From: Microthrix sp041394405
Lineage (GTDB): Bacteria > Actinomycetota > Acidimicrobiia > Acidimicrobiales > Microtrichaceae
Assembly: GCA_041394405.1 (NCBI GenBank)
Contig: JAWKIF010000008.1
Coordinates: forward strand, 62,001 to 126,000
Direction: 5' to 3'
DNA: 64,000 nucleotides
Part shown: one piece after another, positions 1 through 8,475 of the stretch
How positions within the stretch are numbered: the stretch's first letter is position 1
Layout of the letters: each line of letters opens with the position of its first letter
Program-made: the position numbers and the translations under genes
The notes under the pieces: generated by a model
What the model was told of the DNA's origin: nothing
What the model saw: the letters and a program-made list of their open reading frames with translations, nothing else
Database searches by the model: none

Positions 1-399
1 TGCATGGACTCTCGCATCGATGCGTTCGCCGTGCTGGGCTTGGAGAACGGAGATGCGCACATCGTCCGCAACGCCGGCGGCATCATCACCGATGACGTCA
101 TCCGCTCGCTGTGCCTGTCTCAGCGGTTGCTGGGCACCAGGGAGATCATCCTCGTGCACCACACCGACTGCGGCCTGCAGAAGGTGAACGAGGCCGAGTT
201 CCGCCAGGAGTTGGAGGATGAGCTGGGCGTGAAGCCGTGGTGGTCGTTGGAGACCTTCACCGACCCGTATGCCGATGTGCGCCAATCCATCCAGCGGTTG
301 ACCATGACCCCGTTTCTCCCCCACAAGGACCACATCTCCGGTTACGTCTACGACGTCACCGACGGCCTCCTCCACGACGTCTCGCCCAGCGAAGGCTGA
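1..399 (+). CDS. Beta-carbonic anhydrase, 3' part (cut by window edge)
   Basis: This is the C-terminal part of a beta-class carbonic anhydrase, a zinc enzyme that interconverts CO2 and bicarbonate in the cytoplasm. The first codon in the window is the Cys of the CxDSR motif (C-M-D-S-R), which supplies a zinc ligand and the Asp-Arg dyad. About 52 residues later, HHTDCG carries the other His and Cys ligands. The true start lies left of the window. The gene converges on hemY with only a few bases between the stop codons, inside a hairpin. The family assignment is firm; the physiological role is not shown by context. Confidence 0.93.
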   Translation, partial: CMDSRIDAFAVLGLENGDAHIVRNAGGIITDDVIRSLCLSQRLLGTREIILVHHTDCGLQKVNEAEFRQELEDELGVKPWWSLETFTDPYADVRQSIQRLTMTPFLPHKDHISGYVYDVTDGLLHDVSPSEG

Positions 400-412
400 G
401 GACGCCTCAGCC
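394..412. terminator. Bidirectional hairpin between convergent genes
   Basis: GGCTGAGG (394-401) and CCTCAGCC (405-412) form a perfect 8-bp stem with a 3-base loop. The stem contains the stop codons of both the carbonic anhydrase and hemY. No U-tract follows on either strand, so it may act as a structured 3' end rather than a classical intrinsic terminator. Confidence 0.5.
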
Positions 413-1837
413 CTCGACGGCGGAGGCTGCGGCCGCCCGGCCCTCGCGAACGCAGGCGGGAATGCCCAGCCCCCGGTACGAGGCGCCCGTGAGGCGCACC
501 CCGGGCAGTTCCTCGGCCAGGGTGGCGTCCATGGCGGCGCAGGCGTCGAGGTGGCCCACGTCGTACTGCGGGAAGGCCTCCGGCCACCGGAGGACCGAGA
601 CGTCCACGGGCGGGCCGTCGAGCCCGGTGAGCATGGCCGCCTCCCCGAGCACCCTGGTGACCAACTCGGCCTCGGGCAGACGGGGGGAGTCGTGATCGCC
701 GTCGTGACCCACCGAGATGCGCAGGCGCACCAGCCCGTCGCCGCCGAGGTGTTCCCACTTGGTGGAGGCATAGCTGATGGCGGCGGTGATGAGGCCGCTG
801 TGGTGGGGCACCAGCAGGCCCGCTCGCCCAGGGGGCGCCAGCACCTGCTGGGGTCGGAGCGCCAGACGAACCATGGCCACCGACGAGGTGCGCAACCGGC
901 CCAACCGCGCCGAGGTCCGCGGGGCTGCGGCCTCGAGCAGTGCCGCTGCCGCAGCCGCGGGCGTGGCCACGATCACCGCGTCGGCGGAGATGATCCGCTC
1001 GGCCGGGCCGGCGCCGGTTGCTGGGTCGGAGCCGGCGGCGGTTGTCACCTCCAGGCGTCCGCCGCGACGCCGCACCGAGGTGGCGCTCACGCCGCCGCTC
1101 AGGCGGACGCCTCGTTGGGCCAGGGCGCTGCGCAGCGCATCGACGAGCTGCGCCATGCCGCCGGGTAGCCCATGGAACACGGGCGCCGGCGGCGGGCCCG
1201 CCACGCCGGAGAACGTGGTGTCGCTGCGCCCGGCGGCCAACGCGGCGGTGAGCGATGGGCCCGACCTGGCGGCGGCGTCCAGCTGCGGGGCCACCGCGGC
1301 CAGGCTCAGCCGGTCGATGACACCGGCGTTGATGCCACCCAGAATGGGGGCCACGAGGCGGTCGGCGATGCGGTCGCCCAGGCGATCCCGGATGAGCGCG
1401 CCGATGGAGCAGTCCGCCGTCAACGGTGGGCCGCTGCGGGCGAGCTCGGCCCGCGTGGCCGCAACGTCGTGGGGCCCGACCAGGGCCGAGCCCTCCAACA
1501 GGTCGGCATCGGTGGGCACGCCCAACACCAAACCGCCCGGCAGGGGGTGGGCGGCGCCGTCGGCCCACACGGCGGCCCCACCCGCCGAGGGCTGGATGAG
1601 CCGATCGCCCAGGCCGATCTCCTCGGCCAGCGCCCTGCCATCGGGCACCCGGGCCAGGAACATGTCGGCGGCCTCGTCGGTGGGGGTTCCCGCCAACGGA
1701 GACGTGCGCAGCTTCCCGCCGGGCACGGCCCCGGCGTCCAGCACCTCCACCTCGACGCTCCGATGCGATGCCTCCCAGGCGGCGGCGAGCCCGGCGATGC
1801 CGCCGCCGACAATGACCAGCCGCCGCTCGGCGGTCAC
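407..1837 (-). CDS. hemY: Protoporphyrinogen/coproporphyrinogen oxidase HemY (CgoX)
   Basis: This FAD-dependent oxidase of heme synthesis aromatises the porphyrinogen ring. In Actinobacteria the enzyme usually acts on coproporphyrinogen III (CgoX). The 476-residue length fits the family. The N-terminus has the dinucleotide-binding motif VGGGIAGLAAAW, followed by a glycine-rich flavin segment (GGKLRTS). The C-terminus holds the usual second FAD contact region. The GTG start overlaps the msrB stop (GTGA), so it is the last gene of hemE-hemH-msrB-hemY. The substrate (copro- or proto-) cannot be decided from sequence alone; no hemQ/chdC is in the window. Confidence 0.9.
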   Translation of the reverse strand: MTAERRLVIVGGGIAGLAAAWEASHRSVEVEVLDAGAVPGGKLRTSPLAGTPTDEAADMFLARVPDGRALAEEIGLGDRLIQPSAGGAAVWADGAAHPLPGGLVLGVPTDADLLEGSALVGPHDVAATRAELARSGPPLTADCSIGALIRDRLGDRIADRLVAPILGGINAGVIDRLSLAAVAPQLDAAARSGPSLTAALAAGRSDTTFSGVAGPPPAPVFHGLPGGMAQLVDALRSALAQRGVRLSGGVSATSVRRRGGRLEVTTAAGSDPATGAGPAERIISADAVIVATPAAAAAALLEAAAPRTSARLGRLRTSSVAMVRLALRPQQVLAPPGRAGLLVPHHSGLITAAISYASTKWEHLGGDGLVRLRISVGHDGDHDSPRLPEAELVTRVLGEAAMLTGLDGPPVDVSVLRWPEAFPQYDVGHLDACAAMDATLAEELPGVRLTGASYRGLGIPACVREGRAAAASAVEG

Positions 1838-2292
1838 CCGGAGGCGCCCTCGGCGGGCTCCAACGTGAGCGAGATGGAGTTGATGCAGTAGCGCAGGTCG
1901 GTGGGGGTGTCGTAGCCCTCGCCGCTGAAGACGTGGCCGAGATGGCTCTCACATGCCGCACAGCGCACCTCGGTGCGGGTCATGCCCAGGGTGGTGTCGG
2001 TGAGCTCCACCACGCGGTCCTCGGCCAGCGGCGTGAAGAACGATGGCCAGCCGCAGTGGCTGTCGAACTTCTCCTCCGAACGGAACAGCTCGGTGCCACA
2101 GGCCCGGCAGCGGTAGACGCCCTCGGTCCGGGTGTCGGTGTAGTCGCCCCGGAACGCGGGCTCGGTGCCGGCCTCGCGCAGCACGTGGTACTCCTCCGGG
2201 GTCAGCTGGGCCCGCCACTCCTCCTCGCTGCGCCGCCGGTGCTCCCCGGCCCCGGAATCTGGCGGTTGGGCTGCGGACGCATCGTTGCTCAT
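1834..2292 (-). CDS. msrB: Peptide-methionine (R)-S-oxide reductase MsrB
   Basis: This enzyme reduces the R-epimer of methionine sulfoxide in proteins. The 152-residue protein has two CxxC zinc pairs (CRAC near residue 63 and CAAC near 110), the GWPSF segment, and the catalytic Cys in the C-terminal RYCINSISL motif. The start ATG overlaps the hemH stop (ATGA), and its own stop overlaps the hemY start. It is therefore translationally coupled inside the heme operon. Its placement suggests oxidative protection tied to heme/iron flux, which is inference. Confidence 0.93.
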   Translation of the reverse strand: MSNDASAAQPPDSGAGEHRRRSEEEWRAQLTPEEYHVLREAGTEPAFRGDYTDTRTEGVYRCRACGTELFRSEEKFDSHCGWPSFFTPLAEDRVVELTDTTLGMTRTEVRCAACESHLGHVFSGEGYDTPTDLRYCINSISLTLEPAEGASG

Positions 2293-3212
2293 GGGCGCTC
2301 CTCGTGGGTTGCTGTGCGGATCCGGTTGGCCAGGGTCGACATGACGGCGGCGTCGTCGTTGACCACCGCAGTTCGGGCGAAGCCCAGCCCCAGGCCGCGG
2401 GCCTCCTCGGCGGCTTCGATGTCGAGGTCGTACGCCACCTCCAGGTGGTCGGAGGTGAAGCCATGAGGCACCACCAGCACGGAGCGCACCGAGCTTTCGG
2501 CGGCCAGCTCGCGCAGTCGGTCGAGCAGGTCCGGTCCGGCCCACGGCTCGGGCGTGCGACCGGCCGACTGCCAGCCCAGCGACCAGGCGTCAGCGTCCAC
2601 CCCCGCCCGGCCACAGATCGCCGCCGCCGAGGAGGCCAGCTGGGCCTCGTAGGGGTCGCCCTCCAACACCCGCAACGGCAGCGAATGGGCCGTGACCAAC
2701 GTGTGCGTGGGGGCCTCCAGAGTGTCGAGCGCGCTGCGAACCTGTCGGGCCTGAAACGCCAGGTGGGCCTCGGCGTCCCACCAGGAGTCGATGGCCGTGT
2801 AGTCCACGCCGGCTGCGGCGCAACGCGAGCGGGCCCGGTCGTGGTACTGGCCCACCGAGAAGCCCGAGTAGTGGGGCGCCAGCACCAGCCCGACGACGTC
2901 GCCCACCCCGGCGGCGATCAAGGAGCCCGCGCCGTCCTCGACGAAGGGCGCGGCGTGTTTCTGGCCCAGCTCCACCCTCCACCCGTCGGGCTCGGCGTCG
3001 TCGAGCGCTGTGTGGATGGCGTGCTGTTGGTCGGCCGTGCGTTGCCTGAGAGTGGAGATGCCGCCCAGCGCGTCGTAGCGGTGGCGCAGGTCCTCCAGCG
3101 CCTCCGGTGTGGGGGGCCGTCCCCGTCGGATGTGGGTGTAGTAGGCCTCCAGGTCCTCCGGCCGCGCGGGCGATCCGTAGGCCATGATCAGGGCACCGCG
3201 GCGCCCGTTCAC
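2289..3212 (-). CDS. hemH: Ferrochelatase HemH (CpfC)
   Basis: This enzyme inserts ferrous iron into the porphyrin (coproporphyrin III in most Actinobacteria). The 307-residue length is like the monofunctional Gram-positive form. It starts with the conserved LIMAYGSP segment. It carries the catalytic His in APHYSGFSVGQY and the VTAHSLP motif, and a late VVPHGFTSDHLE motif. GTG is chosen as start because it overlaps the hemE stop (GTGA) and places the first beta strand a few residues in. It sits between hemE and msrB. Confidence 0.93.
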   Translation of the reverse strand: MNGRRGALIMAYGSPARPEDLEAYYTHIRRGRPPTPEALEDLRHRYDALGGISTLRQRTADQQHAIHTALDDAEPDGWRVELGQKHAAPFVEDGAGSLIAAGVGDVVGLVLAPHYSGFSVGQYHDRARSRCAAAGVDYTAIDSWWDAEAHLAFQARQVRSALDTLEAPTHTLVTAHSLPLRVLEGDPYEAQLASSAAAICGRAGVDADAWSLGWQSAGRTPEPWAGPDLLDRLRELAAESSVRSVLVVPHGFTSDHLEVAYDLDIEAAEEARGLGLGFARTAVVNDDAAVMSTLANRIRTATHEERP

Positions 3213-4279
3213 GAGCCCGCCTCGGCGATCGCCCGCCCCTCGGAATGCACGAACTCCACCAGCGCCTCCAGCACCTCGGGGTCGGTCTCGGGTAGCACCC
3301 CGTGGCCCAGGTTGAACACGTGGGCCCCGCCGGGCCCGGCCTCGCCCAGCACCGCGGCCGCCTCGGCCAGCGTCGGCTCCACGCCGCCCAACACCACCGC
3401 CGGGTCCAGGTTGCCCTGCACCGGCAGGCCGCCCACCCGGCGTCGCGCCTCGCTGAGGGGCACCCGCCAATCGACGCCCACCATGTCCGGGCCCGCCTCG
3501 GCCAGCAGGCCCAGCAACTCGCCGGTGCCCACGCCGAAATGCACCCTGGGTACGCCGAGGTCGGCCAGCTCGGCGAACACCCGCCGGGAGGTGGGCAGCA
3601 CGTAGCGGCGATAGTGGGCCGGGGTGAGCGCACCGGCCCACGAATCGAACAGCTGCACCGCCTTCGCCCCCGCCGCCACCTGCGAGCGAATCGAGGCCAG
3701 CGCCAGGTCGGCCAGCGCTTCGAGCAGGTCGAACCACAGCGCCTCGTCGGTGAGCATGAGGGCCTTGGTCGCACCGTAGGTGCGGGAGGGCCGCCCCTCG
3801 ATGAGGTAGCTGGCGACCGTGAACGGGGCCCCCGCAAAACCGATCAGCGGCACGTCGGTGGCGCCGACCACGTTGCGGATGGTCTCCAGCACGTAGGGCG
3901 TGTCGGCCTCGGGGTCGAGGGGACGCAGCCGGGCCAGATCCGCTCGGCTGCGAAACGGCCGTTCGACCACCGGTCCGACGCCGGGCACCACGTCCACGCC
4001 GACCCCGATGGCATGGGCCGGGGTGACGATGTCGGAGTACAACACCGCCGCATCCACGCCGTAGCGGCGCACGGGCTGGAGGGTGATCTCGGTGGCCCGC
4101 TCGACGTCTGCGATGGCGTCGATGATGGAGCCGTCGCCCCGCACGGCCCGATACTCGGGCAGCGCCCGCCCTGCCTGGCGCATGAACCACACCGGGACGC
4201 GGTCGGGGCACCCGCCGAGTGCGGCCTGGAGGAACGGGCCGGGCGCCGCTGGCGATGCTGTGTCGGGAGAGGTGCTCAC
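3209..4279 (-). CDS. hemE: Uroporphyrinogen decarboxylase HemE
   Basis: This enzyme decarboxylates the four acetate side chains of uroporphyrinogen III to give coproporphyrinogen III. The 356-residue protein has the N-terminal VWFMRQAGRALPEYR signature with the substrate-binding Arg residues. It also has the YSDIVTPA segment and the HVFNLGHGVLPET C-terminal motif. The GTG at 4279 is preferred: a TAGGCT hexamer lies 8 bases upstream, and the reading frame upstream has no family similarity. It is the first gene of the heme operon and diverges from the helicase gene. Confidence 0.93.
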   Translation of the reverse strand: MSTSPDTASPAAPGPFLQAALGGCPDRVPVWFMRQAGRALPEYRAVRGDGSIIDAIADVERATEITLQPVRRYGVDAAVLYSDIVTPAHAIGVGVDVVPGVGPVVERPFRSRADLARLRPLDPEADTPYVLETIRNVVGATDVPLIGFAGAPFTVASYLIEGRPSRTYGATKALMLTDEALWFDLLEALADLALASIRSQVAAGAKAVQLFDSWAGALTPAHYRRYVLPTSRRVFAELADLGVPRVHFGVGTGELLGLLAEAGPDMVGVDWRVPLSEARRRVGGLPVQGNLDPAVVLGGVEPTLAEAAAVLGEAGPGGAHVFNLGHGVLPETDPEVLEALVEFVHSEGRAIAEAGS

Positions 4280-4287
4280 GGCGCCGC

Positions 4288-4293
4288 AGCCTA
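4288..4293 (-). promoter_or_regulatory. Candidate -10 for the heme operon
   Basis: On the minus strand TAGGCT (TAnnnT) ends 8 bases before the hemE GTG, and no ribosome-binding site lies between. This suggests a leaderless or near-leaderless transcript. There is no convincing -35. Confidence 0.35.
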
Positions 4294-4384
4294 CGCGGCG
4301 CCCGGTAGGATGCTCAGTCCCCTCAGCCGCCCCGGGAGACGACTTCCGGGTGCGCAACGACCGCAGCGGAGGACCGCCCCCCTC

Positions 4385-6595
4385 GTGAGTCGAGACCCAC
4401 AACTGGACGCCGAACAGGCCTACATCGACTTCGCCTATGAGTGCCTCGATGCCACGCGTCGGGCCGCGGAGAGCGTGCGCGACACGGTGACCCACGAGCG
4501 GGGCGGCACCTTTTCGGCCCGCTTCGAGCGCGACGTCATCTGGGACCGCGTGGCCGCACGCCTGTCGCAACTGGAGTTGGGCGACGTCGCGCTGGTCTTT
4601 GGGCGGATTGACCAGTCGTCCCAGGCCGACGACCCCGCTGAGCCCTCGCCGATCGGCGACCCGCCCATCGAGGGCGCCGACCCGTTCTACATCGGGCGCC
4701 TCTCGGTGGCCGACAAGGCCCAGGACCCGGTGGTGGTGGACTGGCGGGCCCCGGTGGCCGAACCGTTCTACCGTGCGACGGCCAGCGATCCCATGGGGCT
4801 GGTTCGGCGTCGTCACTTCGCCACCCGGGGCCGTTCGCTGCTGGGCGTTGACGACGAGCTGTTCGGTGCCGCGGCCGAGGCCCTGGACGCCGGCCGGGTG
4901 CAGGGCCACGGCGCCTTGGTGGCGGCACTGGAGGAACACCGCACCGGCAAGTTGTCCGACATCGTCGCCACCATCCAGGGCGAACAGGACGAGGTGATTC
5001 GGGCGCCGCTTCCCGGCGTGCTGGTGGTGCAGGGTGGGCCCGGCACCGGCAAGACGGTGGTGGCCCTTCACCGTGCGGCCTACCTGCTCTACACCCACCG
5101 CTTTCCGTTGGAGGGCCAGGGGGTGCTGGTAGTGGGACCCAACCGGCTGTTCCTGTCCTACATCGACCAGGTGCTGCCGTCGCTGGGGGAGGCCGGCGTG
5201 CACACCGCCGTGCTCGGCGACCTGATCCCCGATACCCGGGTGGCCGGTCACGGCCCCCCGGACGTCGCCCGGGTGAAGGGCGACCCCCGCATGGTCGGGC
5301 TGGTACGCAAGGCGGTGAAGGATCGCCAGCGGGCGCTTCGCGAGCCGTTGGTGGTGCCCTTTGGCGTGCAGCGGTTGCGCTTGAGCGTCGACGAGAGCCG
5401 GGAGATCGTGGCCGACGTGCGACGCCGGGTCCGCCATCACAACGCCGGTCGCCGGCTGGTGGAGGAGCAGTTCTTCGATCGCCTGGCGGCCCGCTGCCGT
5501 CAGCCGATCACCCCCGAGGATCTGCGATCGCGCATCCGCCGCATGGAGGACGTGCGGTATGCGCTGGAGTGGATGTGGCCGTCCCTGAGCGCGTCCGAGC
5601 TGTTGAACGACCTGTTCAGCTCCCGGGCGCTGATCGCATCCGCCGCGGCCGGCCAGTTCGAGGAGGCCGAGCTGGCCCTGCTGGTGAGCCCCCATCAGGC
5701 GGACCCCTCCGCTCGGGTGTGGACCTTTGCCGATGCGCCGCTGCTGGACGAGGCGCTGGCGCGCCTGGGCCCCCGCCCCGGCCGCCGCGACAGCGACGTC
5801 ATCCGCACCTACGGCCACATCCTGGTGGACGAGGCCCAGGACCTGTCACCCATGGAGCTGCGCTCGCTCAGCCGTCGAAGCCTGGGCGGCTCGATGACCA
5901 TCGTCGGCGACATCGCCCAGGCCACGTCGCCGTGGGCCCACGACAGCTGGGACGACATCGTCGCCGGGCTCCCCCAACGCCGCCCCTCGGTCCGGGTGGA
6001 GCTCCGGACCGGCTACCGGCTGCCCGGCCCCATCATGGATCTGGCTGCCCGCTTGTTGCCTGTCGCGGCCCCCGGGTTGGAGCCGCCAACCTCAATTCGG
6101 GAAGCGGGGGCCGAGCCCATCATCGAGCAGGTCCCGCCGTGTTCGCGGGAGGGCACCGACGCGTTTGCCGAGCTGCTGGTTGCCGCCGTCCATCGGGAGC
6201 TGGAGGCGGTCGAGCAGGGCAGCGTGGCTGTGGTGTGCCCGCCCGGCGCCATCGATGAGGCGGAGGCGGCGTTGGATGCCGCCGGGGTGAGCTACGGCAG
6301 GGCAACTCGCCACGGGCTGGATCAGCAGGTGACCGTGGTTGAGGTGGCCATGACCAAGGGCCTGGAGCTGGATTCGGTGATCGTGGTGGAGCCGGCCGAC
6401 ATCCTCGACGACGGCCCACGCGGCCCGCAGGCGCTCTACGTGGCCCTCACCCGGGCCACCAGTCGGCTCTCGCTCATCGGCCGGCGGCCGTTGCCCCAGG
6501 TGCTCCATCCTCCAGGGCCGGTCCATTCTCCAGGGCCGGTCCATCCTCCAGGGCATGGTCAAAGCCGGCCAGCAGTACCCGCAGCCCAAAGCTGA
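4385..6595 (+). CDS. helD: HelD-type RNA polymerase recycling helicase (UvrD/Rep superfamily 1)
   Basis: This 736-residue superfamily 1 NTPase has the architecture of actinobacterial HelD, which binds RNA polymerase and helps release stalled complexes. Some homologues (HelR) protect against rifamycins. The Walker A motif (GPGTGKT) is near residue 220, Walker B/motif II (DEAQDLSPME) near 483, and a C-terminal YVALTRA motif VI-like segment near 685. The N-terminal 150 residues are charged and alpha-helical in character, as expected for the secondary-channel arm. The GTG start follows a GGAGGA ribosome-binding site. I see no rifamycin-associated inverted repeat upstream. The last 40 codons overlap the 3' end of the TetR gene through 18-bp repeats. 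Confidence 0.82.
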   Translation: MSRDPQLDAEQAYIDFAYECLDATRRAAESVRDTVTHERGGTFSARFERDVIWDRVAARLSQLELGDVALVFGRIDQSSQADDPAEPSPIGDPPIEGADPFYIGRLSVADKAQDPVVVDWRAPVAEPFYRATASDPMGLVRRRHFATRGRSLLGVDDELFGAAAEALDAGRVQGHGALVAALEEHRTGKLSDIVATIQGEQDEVIRAPLPGVLVVQGGPGTGKTVVALHRAAYLLYTHRFPLEGQGVLVVGPNRLFLSYIDQVLPSLGEAGVHTAVLGDLIPDTRVAGHGPPDVARVKGDPRMVGLVRKAVKDRQRALREPLVVPFGVQRLRLSVDESREIVADVRRRVRHHNAGRRLVEEQFFDRLAARCRQPITPEDLRSRIRRMEDVRYALEWMWPSLSASELLNDLFSSRALIASAAAGQFEEAELALLVSPHQADPSARVWTFADAPLLDEALARLGPRPGRRDSDVIRTYGHILVDEAQDLSPMELRSLSRRSLGGSMTIVGDIAQATSPWAHDSWDDIVAGLPQRRPSVRVELRTGYRLPGPIMDLAARLLPVAAPGLEPPTSIREAGAEPIIEQVPPCSREGTDAFAELLVAAVHRELEAVEQGSVAVVCPPGAIDEAEAALDAAGVSYGRATRHGLDQQVTVVEVAMTKGLELDSVIVVEPADILDDGPRGPQALYVALTRATSRLSLIGRRPLPQVLHPPGPVHSPGPVHPPGHGQSRPAVPAAQS

Positions 6596-7094
6596 ACAGC
6601 TCGTCCAGGTCGGCCTGGGTGATCACCGACCGATCGGCGGCTCCCTCGCTGAGCACGGTGCCCATGAGGTACCTCACGGTGGTGCGCACCACCAGTTGCG
6701 CGGTGGTCTCGTCCAGCCCGGCGTTGGTCAGGTCGTCGACGATGTGGGCCACCTGGGTGACCAGGGCCGTGGGCCGGGAGCGCAGCAGCGTGGCGAACGT
6801 GGCGGGGTGGCGCCGTGACAACGCCAGGTACTCGGCGATCTGGGTCACCACCACCTGGCGCCAGTCGCCGTCGGCCGGCCCGGGCGTCAACTCGGCCAAC
6901 AGCCGTTGGGCGATGGCCTCCATCAGGGCCTGTCGGTCGGCCACGTGGTGGTAGGTGGCCATGGTGGAGCTGCCGAGCCGCTCGGCCAAGCGTCGCATGG
7001 AGAGTCCCTCGGGGCCCTCGGCCTCGATCAGCTCGATGGCGGCATCGACGATGCGATCAAGCGTGAGGGGCGTGCGGCTTGTTGCTGGGGTCAT
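6474..7094 (-). CDS. TetR family transcriptional regulator
   Basis: This 206-residue TetR-type repressor has an N-terminal helix-turn-helix (about residues 13-60: LSMRRLAERLGSSTMATYHHV). The C-terminal ligand domain resembles the TetR_C class (LTPGPADGDWRQ onward). The C-terminus ends with short ALEDGP/ALENGP repeats produced by an 18-bp DNA repeat. It is divergent from the diiron ferritin-like gene. A 13-bp palindrome just downstream of that gene's promoter is the likely operator, so the diiron gene is the probable target. Confidence 0.9.
   Translation of the reverse strand: MTPATSRTPLTLDRIVDAAIELIEAEGPEGLSMRRLAERLGSSTMATYHHVADRQALMEAIAQRLLAELTPGPADGDWRQVVVTQIAEYLALSRRHPATFATLLRSRPTALVTQVAHIVDDLTNAGLDETTAQLVVRTTVRYLMGTVLSEGAADRSVITQADLDELFSFGLRVLLAGFDHALEDGPALENGPALEDGAPGATAAGR
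6505..6558. repeat. 18-bp direct repeat, three copies, coding on both strands
   Basis: Three units of CCATCCTCCAGGGCCGGT start at 6505, 6523 and 6541; the third diverges at its end. The array lies in the 122-bp tail-to-tail overlap of helD and the TetR gene. It encodes PGPVHP-like repeats in helD and ALEDGP-like repeats in the regulator. Confidence 0.9.
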
Positions 7095-7133
7095 GGGACT
7101 CGGCGGTCATCGGGCGACCCACTGGGGGACGCG

Positions 7134-7162
7134 TTGTTTGCTCACGATGTTGGGTCTACCAT
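7134..7162 (+). promoter_or_regulatory. Promoter of the diiron ferritin-like gene
   Basis: TTGTTT (7134-7139), a 17-base spacer, and TACCAT (7157-7162) give a plausible sigma-70-type promoter. Transcription would start near 7169, just before the palindromic operator. The gene also has a GGGAG ribosome-binding site before its ATG. Confidence 0.5.
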
Positions 7163-7175
7163 GCCGAGGGGGAAT

Positions 7176-7188
7176 TGTACGGCGTACA
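7176..7188. promoter_or_regulatory. Palindromic operator TGTACGGCGTACA
   Basis: This is a perfect 5-bp inverted repeat with a 3-base centre. It lies between the promoter and the start codon of the diiron gene, opposite the divergent TetR gene. Its position a few bases downstream of the predicted transcription start is typical of a TetR-family repressor site. Binding is inferred, not shown. Confidence 0.55.
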
Positions 7189-7204
7189 CACGCAGGGAGC
7201 CAGC

Positions 7205-8377
7205 ATGACGACGACCTTCAACGCGGCCGCGGCGGTCGACGTCAACGATCCGGACTACATCCTGTCGGCCTACGACGACACGGGCTGGGCCGACGACATC
7301 GGGCGCACCGTCGAGCTGAACGCGGACGCGTGGTTCACCTGGGACTACGAGCGCTCCCGCCCGGCGCTGTCCAAGCTGTACGAGAAGGCCAAGGTGTCGC
7401 AGTGGAACGGATCCACCGACCTTGACTGGAGCATCGACGTCGACCCCGAGGAGGTCGCGGGCGGGCTCATGCGGTTCTCCATGGAGCGCTTCAAGCTGCT
7501 CCAGGAACAGCCCGGTTCCCCGTTCAAGAGCTTCGGCCCCAAGGAATGGACGCAGGTGGGCGTCGAGATGCAGCGCTTCCAGCTGAGCCAGTTCCTGCAC
7601 GGCGAGCAGGGGGCCCTCATGGTGGCCGGGTACGTCACCGCCACGACGCCGTGGATCGACGCCAAGTACTACGCCGCCACCCAGACCGTCGACGAGGCTC
7701 GCCACGTCGAGGTGTTCGCTCGCTACCTACACGAGAAGCTGGGCGGCGACTACCCGATGAACCCCAACCTCGGGGCCCTCATCACCGACACCCTGGCGGA
7801 CTCCCGCTGGGACCTCACCTACCTGGGCATGCAGATCATGGTGGAGGGGCTGGCCCTCGCCGCCTTCGGGGCCATGCATCACATGACCTCCGAGCCGTTG
7901 CTGAAACAGCTGTTGCGCTATGTGATGTCCGATGAGGCACGCCACGTGGCCTTCGGCGTGCTCACGCTTCGGGAGTACTACGAGGGGTTGTCGGATGCCG
8001 AGCTGCGCGAACGCCAGGAGTTCACCTTCGACGCCGCCGAGCGTCTGCGCAATCGGTTCTTCATGGTGGATGTCTGGGAACGCATGGGGGTCAACCCTCG
8101 ATCCGTTCTCAAACTGATGCGCGACAACCCGCCGCCCGAGCAGACCATGTTCCAGCAGCTGCTGTTCTCCAAGATCGTGCCCAACACCAAGAAGCTGGGC
8201 TTGCTGGACGCATCCGACGGCTGGCTGCGGCACCGCTTCGAGGAACTGGGAGTGATCCAGTTCGAGGACTGGGTGGATACCGCCGAGGAGTACGCTGACC
8301 TGGACGCGTTCGAGGCGGACGCCGGCAGCGAGGCCGCTGCTCGGATCGGGTCGGCGGCGAACCGGGTGCCGGCCTGA
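7205..8377 (+). CDS. Ferritin-like diiron oxygenase/oxidase of unknown substrate
   Basis: This 390-residue all-helical protein has two ferritin-like half-sites with the same spacing: E134 then E164-x-x-H167, and E214 then E244-x-x-H247, both ExxH pairs in DEARHV. This is the ligand set of carboxylate-bridged diiron enzymes such as R2-like oxidases, acyl desaturases and AurF-type N-oxygenases. The substrate is not recognisable. No reductase or partner subunit follows. It is probably controlled by the divergent TetR regulator through the operator at 7176-7188. The start is the ATG preceded by GGGAG. Confidence 0.75.
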   Translation: MTTTFNAAAAVDVNDPDYILSAYDDTGWADDIGRTVELNADAWFTWDYERSRPALSKLYEKAKVSQWNGSTDLDWSIDVDPEEVAGGLMRFSMERFKLLQEQPGSPFKSFGPKEWTQVGVEMQRFQLSQFLHGEQGALMVAGYVTATTPWIDAKYYAATQTVDEARHVEVFARYLHEKLGGDYPMNPNLGALITDTLADSRWDLTYLGMQIMVEGLALAAFGAMHHMTSEPLLKQLLRYVMSDEARHVAFGVLTLREYYEGLSDAELRERQEFTFDAAERLRNRFFMVDVWERMGVNPRSVLKLMRDNPPPEQTMFQQLLFSKIVPNTKKLGLLDASDGWLRHRFEELGVIQFEDWVDTAEEYADLDAFEADAGSEAAARIGSAANRVPA

Positions 8378-8475
8378 AACCGGTGCCGGCCTGAAACGGG
8401 TGGCGCTGCGTGCCCGGTAGCATGGGCCCCACATGGGCCGCTGCGTGGGCGACCCCCGATGACGACGAGGCACCT

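Noticed and set aside
3302..4384. An upstream extension of the HelD reading frame across the hemE region
   Set aside because: It lies antisense to hemE, lacks HelD similarity, and a GTG with a GGAGGA ribosome-binding site gives the expected start at 4385.
4280..4384. Rifamycin-associated element upstream of helD
   Set aside because: No matching inverted repeat is present in the hemE-helD gap.
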